From positions 10,057 through 18,280 of the forward strand of contig PMHU01000119.1 of the NCBI GenBank assembly GCA_003156795.1: a DNA stretch of 8,224 nucleotides, read 5' to 3'. Shown one piece after another: positions 1 to 4,766 of the stretch (its first letter is position 1; every line of letters starts with the position of its first letter). Both the position numbers and the translations under genes were made by a program. Source of the stretch: Acidimicrobiaceae bacterium. GTDB taxonomy: Bacteria; Actinomycetota; Acidimicrobiia; Acidimicrobiales; Palsa-688. Under the pieces are notes generated by a model. It was not told the DNA's origin and did no database searches. It worked only from the letters and a program-made list of their open reading frames with translations.

Positions 1-489
1 TTCGACTACGACGGGGTGTTCGGAACGGTTCTCAATCGCTTTGTACTCCAGGCCGTGTTGGGACACCCCCTCACGATGTATGGGTCCGGAGGGCAGACGC
101 GCGGGATCATCAACCTGGTCGACACCGTGCAGTGCATAAGGCTCGCAGCGGAGAACCCGGCAGAGCCGGGCGAGTTCCGGGTCTTCAACCAGTTCACGGA
201 GCAGATGTCGGTGCGTGAGATCGCCGACACCGTGAGCGCGGCCTGGCCAGGGGGCTGCACCATCGAATCGGTCGAGAATCCCCGGGTGGAGTTGGAAGGC
301 CACTACTACCGGGCCGCTCATACCGGTCTGCTCGACTTGGGCCTGGTGCCGCATCTCCTCAGCGAAACCCTCATCGGCTCCCTGTTCGGGATCGCCGAGC
401 GCAACAAGCACCGGGTGGTGCTCGAAGCCATCCGGCCCACGATTTCGTGGCGCTCCACGACCAGTGCGCTGGCTGGCACGAATTGGTGA
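1..489 (+). CDS. sqdB: UDP-sulfoquinovose synthase, C-terminal part (5' partial)
   Basis: This is the last 162 codons of an NAD-dependent epimerase/dehydratase-family enzyme, open from base 1 and ending at TGA 487-489. The family (plant SQD1, bacterial SqdB, archaeal Agl3) joins sulfite to UDP-glucose in the cytoplasm to make UDP-sulfoquinovose, the head-group donor for sulfolipid and, in Sulfolobus, for N-glycans. The visible part matches remembered SQD1 block by block: FDYDGVFGTVLNRF at the start, then HPLTMYGSGGQTRG, DTVQCI, GEFRVFNQFTEQ, NPRVELEGHYY, and a C-terminal PTISWR resembling the plant PSVSWK. The Rossmann nucleotide-binding region and the catalytic Tyr/Lys lie upstream and cannot be checked. 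GTG at 16 is an internal Val codon, not a start. The gene overlaps the next one by 26 nt, so the two are probably cotranscribed. Family assignment is strong; pathway end product is unknown. Confidence 0.92.
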   Translation, partial: FDYDGVFGTVLNRFVLQAVLGHPLTMYGSGGQTRGIINLVDTVQCIRLAAENPAEPGEFRVFNQFTEQMSVREIADTVSAAWPGGCTIESVENPRVELEGHYYRAAHTGLLDLGLVPHLLSETLIGSLFGIAERNKHRVVLEAIRPTISWRSTTSALAGTNW

Positions 490-2515
490 GGCCTACCCAG
501 GCCGAGTGCTGACCTCGGGGGACAGCCAGACCGAAGGCGCTTCCCTTCCTCCGATCCGGAAGCGGCTGAATCCCCCGCACCGGACCTGGTGGAAGAGGCC
601 GGTCTTCGGAATAGGACTCCCGCTAGCGGTCGGGTTGGTGCACGTGGCGCTCGTGGCGCCTCATTACTTCGTCGGTTCGTTCGACGACGACGCCAGCTAC
701 ATCCTCACAGCACGCGCCTTGGTGGCCGGCCAGGGACTGGCGGGTCACGTAGCCAGCGGCGCCGTCGTTTCTGGGTCCTACGCACCTGGCTACAGCGCCC
801 TCATGGCGCCGTTGGTGTGGATCTGGCCGCACTCGTTCCTGCCCCTGCGCCTCTTGTCCGTCGTCTTCTTCGGGTTGACCTTCGTCCTCACGTGGATCTA
901 CCTCGGCCGCCGAGGAATCGGGGAAGGCCCGCGAGTGGCCGCGCTCGGCCTCCTCGCCCTGGGTCCCCCCTTGGCCACCTACGGGAGCATGGTCATGGCT
1001 GAGACGCCCTTCCTGGCGACGCTCCTGGTCCTACTGATATTGGTCGATAAATGGGACCGGGAGTCGAGGGTATGGACTCGGACGGGCGTGGGCGTCATCG
1101 CCGCGGCCGGCGCCCTGATATGGCTCAAGGAAGCGGGCGTGGGCGTCGTGGCGGGGCTGCTCCTCTGGCTCCTCCTGCGTCCCCAGGGAGGGAGGCGGCT
1201 CGCCAGGCCGTTCGCGGTGGGATTGGGAGTGGTGGCGCTGCTCCTCCCGGTCGTCGCGGCCCGTCTGGTTGCGGGCGTCCCCGTGACCGGATCCCGATAC
1301 TCGTCGGAGTTGGGCGCGTTCTATCAAGGCAACCTCGTCGACCGGGTCGTCCACGTCATCCCCCATTCCACTTGGCACCTGCTGGCGACGGCGATACCGG
1401 CCACCCTCGTTCCCTACCTGTCACCCATCCCGTTCAAGGGGCATTGGGCCCGCCTGTGGGAGGTGGTGTCGTGGCAAGTGACGCTGTTCATCCTGCTCGG
1501 AGCCGTCGTCTGGTTCCGGAAGCACCGCGACGCGGCTCTGACCGTGGTCGCGGTCTACTTGCTGGAAACCGTGTTCTGGCCCGAAGTCAACGAGCGCCGG
1601 GCCATCCTGGTCGTCCCCGTGCTGGCGGCTTGGTACGTCCTCGGAGTCGTGACCGCCTGGAAGCCGGTGAGGTCGTGGAGCGCGAACCGGGGGCAGCTCA
1701 TGCCGGCCCGGATGGTAGCTGCAGCGCTCGCCGTCGCAGTCGTGGTCGGCCCTCTCGTCCCGCAAATGCCTCGGGACTACCTCTTCAAACTGGGCCAGAA
1801 CAGCTCGCACTTCGAGGGTTCTCGCTACGCCAGCCTGCTGTCGCATCTGGGCACCCCTTCCGACATCGTGGAGACGGACTACCTCTCCTCCACGGCGCTC
1901 TTTACCGGGCACCGGACGGCTTGGACCGCTTTCAATGGCGCCGTCACGGCGTGCTACCTGCCGGCCTTGGAGGGTCAACTCGCCGCCGACAAAGCGGCGT
2001 TCCTCCTCCTCGGGAACGTCAACAAGCCGGGAGTCCTCGACAGCCCGTGCCTCTTCAGTTACGCCTCGTCCAGCCCGGGGGCCGTGCGACTTCTGCACAC
2101 CAGTCGGGACAACGCGACGGTGTTCGAGCTGATAGGGCCCGGGACCGGGAATCCGACGCTGACCGACCTGACCAGTGCCGTCGGTCCGGTTGCGTCGTCC
2201 GCGGGCCGGTCCACGATTCTCGAGTGGAACTGGGGCCGGCCCGAGGCGGTCGACCAGGTGACCGTCGGTGAGGCCGCCTTCACCAGGGGCGAGACCGCGT
2301 CCGTCAGCGTCGAGCTACGGCGGCCGGACGGAGTTTGGAGCGTCGCCGACAGCGCCTCGTCGCCGCTCGGAGACGAGCGAGGCGCCGCTCCCTACCTCCT
2401 GGCGACGTTTCCGGCGGGGGAACCGGCCACTGCGATGAGGGTGGTCATGTCCGGTCCCGGGTCAGGAGGCCCGTTCACCATCGAAGACGTCCACGCCCTG
2501 GGCCCGGACTCCTAG
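464..2515 (+). CDS. GT-C/GT39-like polytopic membrane glycosyltransferase with C-terminal extracytoplasmic extension
   Basis: A 683-residue membrane protein likely to transfer a sugar from a polyprenyl-phosphate donor to an acceptor on the outer face of the membrane. A basic N-terminal tail of about 45 residues precedes the first membrane helix (about 46-66). Directly after it, SFDDDASYILTARAL (D74-D76) fits the acidic motif in the first external loop of GT-C enzymes. MAETPF (E180), WLKEAG (E223) and NERRAIL also resemble conserved positions of GT39-like proteins. Roughly 11-13 hydrophobic segments run to about residue 436. The remaining ~247 residues lack helices and end in a strand-rich region (about 575-683) that could be a beta-sandwich. 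The GTG at 464 lies inside the sqdB 3' end; GTG 506, 17 nt past the sqdB stop, is a plausible alternative start, and neither has a convincing ribosome-binding site. The sugar and acceptor are unknown; the gene order only suggests a link to sulfoquinovose. Confidence 0.75.
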   Translation: MRWLARIGEAYPGRVLTSGDSQTEGASLPPIRKRLNPPHRTWWKRPVFGIGLPLAVGLVHVALVAPHYFVGSFDDDASYILTARALVAGQGLAGHVASGAVVSGSYAPGYSALMAPLVWIWPHSFLPLRLLSVVFFGLTFVLTWIYLGRRGIGEGPRVAALGLLALGPPLATYGSMVMAETPFLATLLVLLILVDKWDRESRVWTRTGVGVIAAAGALIWLKEAGVGVVAGLLLWLLLRPQGGRRLARPFAVGLGVVALLLPVVAARLVAGVPVTGSRYSSELGAFYQGNLVDRVVHVIPHSTWHLLATAIPATLVPYLSPIPFKGHWARLWEVVSWQVTLFILLGAVVWFRKHRDAALTVVAVYLLETVFWPEVNERRAILVVPVLAAWYVLGVVTAWKPVRSWSANRGQLMPARMVAAALAVAVVVGPLVPQMPRDYLFKLGQNSSHFEGSRYASLLSHLGTPSDIVETDYLSSTALFTGHRTAWTAFNGAVTACYLPALEGQLAADKAAFLLLGNVNKPGVLDSPCLFSYASSSPGAVRLLHTSRDNATVFELIGPGTGNPTLTDLTSAVGPVASSAGRSTILEWNWGRPEAVDQVTVGEAAFTRGETASVSVELRRPDGVWSVADSASSPLGDERGAAPYLLATFPAGEPATAMRVVMSGPGSGGPFTIEDVHALGPDS

Positions 2516-3336
2516 CCGGTCACCCGACCGGCGCGGCGTTGCGTCCACCAGGTTGTCGCCACGACCCGAGCGAAACTGAATCCGTACAACACGTTCCCGC
2601 CTTTCTTCGAGCTGCCGGCCAGACGCTCCCGGACCGTGACTGGCACTTCCTTCACCCGGTACCCGCGTGCGAGCGCTCCGATCAGCAGCTCGGAGGTTTG
2701 GTACTGGCTCTGGCGAAGGGGCACCGACTCGGTCACTTCGACCCGGAAGGCCCGAAAGCCGTTCGCGGGGTCGGTGATCTTCGCCTTCGTCAACAGGCTG
2801 ACCAGGATCCCGAAAAAGACCACCCCGGCACGGCGGATGGGGTCGGAGGCCTCGCTCCGCCCGAGCCGGCGCGAGCCGTTGACGAAGTCGGCTTCGCCGG
2901 CGACCAGGGGAGCCAGCAGCCTCGGTAGCTGGTCGAGGTCGAACTGACCGTCAGCGTCGGCGGTACAGATCAACTGGGCCCCTCTTTGACGGGCGAGCCG
3001 GTAGGCGACCTTCAGGGCCCGGCCCTGGCCGAGGTTGACCGACAGGCGGCACACCATGGCCCCGGCGTGGCGGGCCACTTCAGCCGTGCCGTCCGTCGAT
3101 CCGTCGTCGATCACGATCGTCTCGACGGCCAATCCGCAGATCGTCGCCGCGATCGACGAGACGACGGGTCCCACCGACCCGACCTCGTCAAACGCGGCAA
3201 TGACGACGACCACGGGAGCCCCCGGCCCGGCGCCGTACTCAGCCAGGAACCGCGCCGCCGAGGCGTTCTCTACGGCGAGGACGTCTGGCTGGCCGGGCGC
3301 AAGGTGGTGTCTATTGAGGTTGGGCTCGGCCGGCAT
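2512..3336 (-). CDS. Family 2 glycosyltransferase, DPM1-like (polyprenyl-phosphate sugar synthase type)
   Basis: A 274-residue cytoplasmic glycosyltransferase with a GT-A fold. Relatives move mannose, glucose or another sugar from a nucleotide sugar to dolichyl or polyprenyl phosphate. A variable N-terminus of about 40 residues precedes strand VVVVIAAFDE (42-51). IDDGSTDGT (76-84, D77/D78) is the nucleotide-binding motif and TADADGQ (125-131, D127/D129) the DxD metal-binding motif. DPANGFRAFR (from D189) and VPVTVRERLAGSSK (231-244) fit the acceptor and catalytic regions of dolichyl-phosphate sugar synthases. No clear C-terminal transmembrane pair is seen, so it resembles soluble, peripheral DPM1 more than GtrB-type enzymes. 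The ATG at 3336 has no Shine-Dalgarno but has a -10-like TAGTGT 9 nt upstream. It converges on the GT-C gene with a 4-nt stop overlap and diverges from serS. It may charge the lipid carrier used by the neighbouring GT-C protein, but being on the other strand it is not in the same operon. Sugar specificity cannot be read from the motifs. Confidence 0.86.
   Translation of the reverse strand: MPAEPNLNRHHLAPGQPDVLAVENASAARFLAEYGAGPGAPVVVVIAAFDEVGSVGPVVSSIAATICGLAVETIVIDDGSTDGTAEVARHAGAMVCRLSVNLGQGRALKVAYRLARQRGAQLICTADADGQFDLDQLPRLLAPLVAGEADFVNGSRRLGRSEASDPIRRAGVVFFGILVSLLTKAKITDPANGFRAFRVEVTESVPLRQSQYQTSELLIGALARGYRVKEVPVTVRERLAGSSKKGGNVLYGFSFARVVATTWWTQRRAGRVTG
2515..2532. terminator. Hairpin at the convergent gene junction, possible bidirectional terminator
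   Basis: A perfect inverted repeat, GCCGGTC, loop ACCC, GACCGGC, begins on the last base of the GT-C stop codon. On the other strand it is exactly the last six sense codons (Ala-Gly-Arg-Val-Thr-Gly) before the GT2 stop. It has a 7-bp GC-rich stem and a 4-nt loop. Its place between two convergent genes suits a shared terminator, but neither side has a T-run, so it would be a non-canonical terminator or RNA 3'-end stabiliser. GC-rich coding sequence can produce such stems by chance. Confidence 0.4.
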
Positions 3337-3345
3337 GGGTCGTAG

Positions 3346-3351
3346 ACACTA
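3346..3351 (-). promoter_or_regulatory. -10-like element of the GT2 gene
   Basis: On the minus strand this reads TAGTGT, matching the actinobacterial -10 pattern TAnnnT, and ends 9 nt before the ATG at 3336. Transcription would begin within a few bases of the start codon, agreeing with the lack of a Shine-Dalgarno sequence. No convincing -35 box is seen. Confidence 0.4.
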
Positions 3352-3395
3352 TTGGGTTTGCGGATCGGTAGCGCCTTCGGCGTCGGCCGGCCGTC

Positions 3396-3419
3396 CTGGC
3401 GAGCGTTTAGGCTCGCCGG
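3396..3419. repeat. Inverted repeat over the serS promoter
   Basis: GGCGAGC (3398-3404) and GCTCGCC (3411-3417) form a perfect 7-bp stem around a 6-nt loop. It extends to 9 bp with a T-G wobble (3397/3418) and a C-G pair (3396/3419). It covers the -10-like TAGGCT and ends 4 nt before the serS ATG. It could be an operator for a dimeric regulator. If transcription starts further upstream, it could instead be an RNA hairpin limiting ribosome access. No regulator is identified. Confidence 0.45.
3408..3413 (+). promoter_or_regulatory. -10-like element of serS
   Basis: TAGGCT matches TAnnnT and ends 10 nt before ATG 3424, so the predicted transcript start is about 3420-3421 and the leader only 3-4 nt. 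No Shine-Dalgarno sequence precedes the ATG and no clear -35 is visible. The element lies within the loop and right arm of an inverted repeat (3396-3419). Confidence 0.4.
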
Positions 3420-3423
3420 AACG

Positions 3424-4698
3424 ATGATCGACACCCGGCTACTGCTCGACGACTTCGAAGAGACGGCCCGACGCCTCTCGCGCAAGGGGGTCGATCCAGC
3501 GCTGCCCCAAGACGCCCGCCGTCTGGCTCAGCTGCGGCGGGAACAGATCCAACAGGTCGATGCGGCCCGCCAGGCCATGAACGCGGGAGCGTCGGAGATA
3601 GGGGAGCTATTACGGGACGGGAGGCGGGAGGAGGCGGAAGCGCGGCGGCAGGAAATGGCCGCGGCCCGGCGCCGGTTGGACGAACTCGAGGCCGGATTGC
3701 GGTCGACAGAAGCCGACTTGGACGACGTGGTCCTGCGCATCCCGAACCTCCCGGCAGACGACGTGCCCGAAGGAAGGACCGAAGCGGACAACGTGGTCCT
3801 CCGCGTTCACGGGTACGACCCGGAGGATTATGAGGGACGGACTTGGGAGCCGCACTGGGACGTGGCCGAGCGGCTCGGGATCCTCGACAGCGAGCGGGCC
3901 GCCAAGCTCAGCGGGGCCATGTTTTCGGTGTTGCGCGGGGACGGTGCCCGGCTATTGCGGAGCCTGGTGTCCCTCGCCCTAGATCTCCACCGCGGCGCCT
4001 ATGAGGAAGTGATCCCTCCGCACCTGGTCCGCACTGAGATCATCAGCCGGACCGGCCACCTGACCAAGTTCGATACCCAGGCCTATCGGGTGCGCGACGA
4101 CGACTTGTGGCTCATCCCGACCGGCGAGGTACCTCTCATGGGTCTTCACCAAGGCGAGATCCTGGCGGAAGCCGACCTGCCGCGGCGCTATATGGCCTAC
4201 ACCCTGTGCTGGCGGAGAGAGGCCGGAGCTGCAGGCAAGGAGACCAGGGGCATGCAGCGCGTCCACGAGTTCCACAAGGTCGAGCTGGTCAAGCTGTGCC
4301 GGCCAGAGGACAGCGACATGGAGTTCGAGTCGCTCGTTGCCGACGCCGAGAAGTCACTGAAGGTCCTCGGTTTGCCGTATCGGGTGGTCGAACTGTGCGC
4401 CGGAGATCTGACCTTCTCAGCGTCCAAGGTCTACGACCTGGAGGTCTACTCGCCAGGGGTCGGCCGCTGGCTGGAGGTTTCGTCCATCAGCCTCGTCACG
4501 GACTTCCAGTCGCGCCGGGGCCAGATCCGCTTTCGTCGAGAAGGGGGTGGGGTCGAGCTGGTGCACGCCCTCAACGGGTCAGGCCTGGCCACCCCCCGAG
4601 TGTGGGCCGCGCTCATCGAGCACGGACAGCAGCCGGACGGGACGGTGAAGGTGCCGTCGGCGCTGGTCGATTACATGGGTCGCGACGTCATCGGCTAG
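3424..4698 (+). CDS. serS: Seryl-tRNA synthetase
   Basis: A 424-residue class II aminoacyl-tRNA synthetase that charges tRNA-Ser (and tRNA-Sec where present) with serine; the length is normal for the family. Residues 1 to about 105 form the charged, Arg/Glu-rich N-terminal coiled-coil arm that contacts the tRNA long variable arm. Catalytic motifs are complete: TGEVPL (T233, E235), motif 2 CWRREAGAAGKETRG (R264, E266) followed by RVHEFHKVELVK, EVSSISLVTDFQSRR (351-365), and motif 3 LNGSGLATPR (N384, S386, R392). The usual SSCSN is SSISL here, and the motif 3 end (TPR, then VKVPSALVDYMG) resembles the Thermus form rather than the E. coli form. ATG 3424 begins the standard MIDTRLLLDDF N-terminus; the frame extends upstream to 3352, but those residues do not look like SerRS and cover the promoter-like sequence. 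No T-box leader is possible in this short gap. Confidence 0.97.
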   Translation: MIDTRLLLDDFEETARRLSRKGVDPALPQDARRLAQLRREQIQQVDAARQAMNAGASEIGELLRDGRREEAEARRQEMAAARRRLDELEAGLRSTEADLDDVVLRIPNLPADDVPEGRTEADNVVLRVHGYDPEDYEGRTWEPHWDVAERLGILDSERAAKLSGAMFSVLRGDGARLLRSLVSLALDLHRGAYEEVIPPHLVRTEIISRTGHLTKFDTQAYRVRDDDLWLIPTGEVPLMGLHQGEILAEADLPRRYMAYTLCWRREAGAAGKETRGMQRVHEFHKVELVKLCRPEDSDMEFESLVADAEKSLKVLGLPYRVVELCAGDLTFSASKVYDLEVYSPGVGRWLEVSSISLVTDFQSRRGQIRFRREGGGVELVHALNGSGLATPRVWAALIEHGQQPDGTVKVPSALVDYMGRDVIG

Positions 4699-4753
4699 GT
4701 CCGTGACCCTCGGGGGCGGGGCGAGCCCTAGCCGTCACACCCGGAGACCAGGG

Positions 4754-4759
4754 TACGTT
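4754..4759 (+). promoter_or_regulatory. -10-like element of the cyclase gene
   Basis: TACGTT matches TAnnnT and is followed by 7 nt and then GTG 4767. This is ideal spacing for a transcript that begins on the start codon. It overlaps the alternative TTG start at 4758, which makes that longer start less likely. No -35 hexamer is evident upstream. Confidence 0.4.
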
Positions 4760-4766
4760 GAGGGCT

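Noticed and set aside
156..170. 6-bp inverted repeat CCCGGC / GCCGGG inside sqdB
   Set aside because: It is short, sits within a conserved coding block, and is expected by chance in GC-rich sequence.
1051..2271. A 406-codon open frame on the plus strand inside the GT-C gene
   Set aside because: The translation is Arg/Gly/Pro-rich with no family motif, while the overlapping frame has membrane helices and GT-C motifs.
3337..3423. T-box leader for serS
   Set aside because: The gap is only 87 bp, shared by two divergent genes. A T-box needs roughly 200 nt with a specifier stem and terminator/antiterminator, which is not present.
3352..3423. Extended serS N-terminus beginning at TTG 3352
   Set aside because: The extra residues do not resemble SerRS, and the region carries the promoter-like element and inverted repeat; MIDTRLLL at 3424 is the standard N-terminus.
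4703..4738. Imperfect dyad (GTGAC and GTCAC around a GC-rich core) between serS and the cyclase gene, as a terminator
   Set aside because: The outer stem is only 5 bp, the inner pairings are short and mutually exclusive, and there is no T-run.
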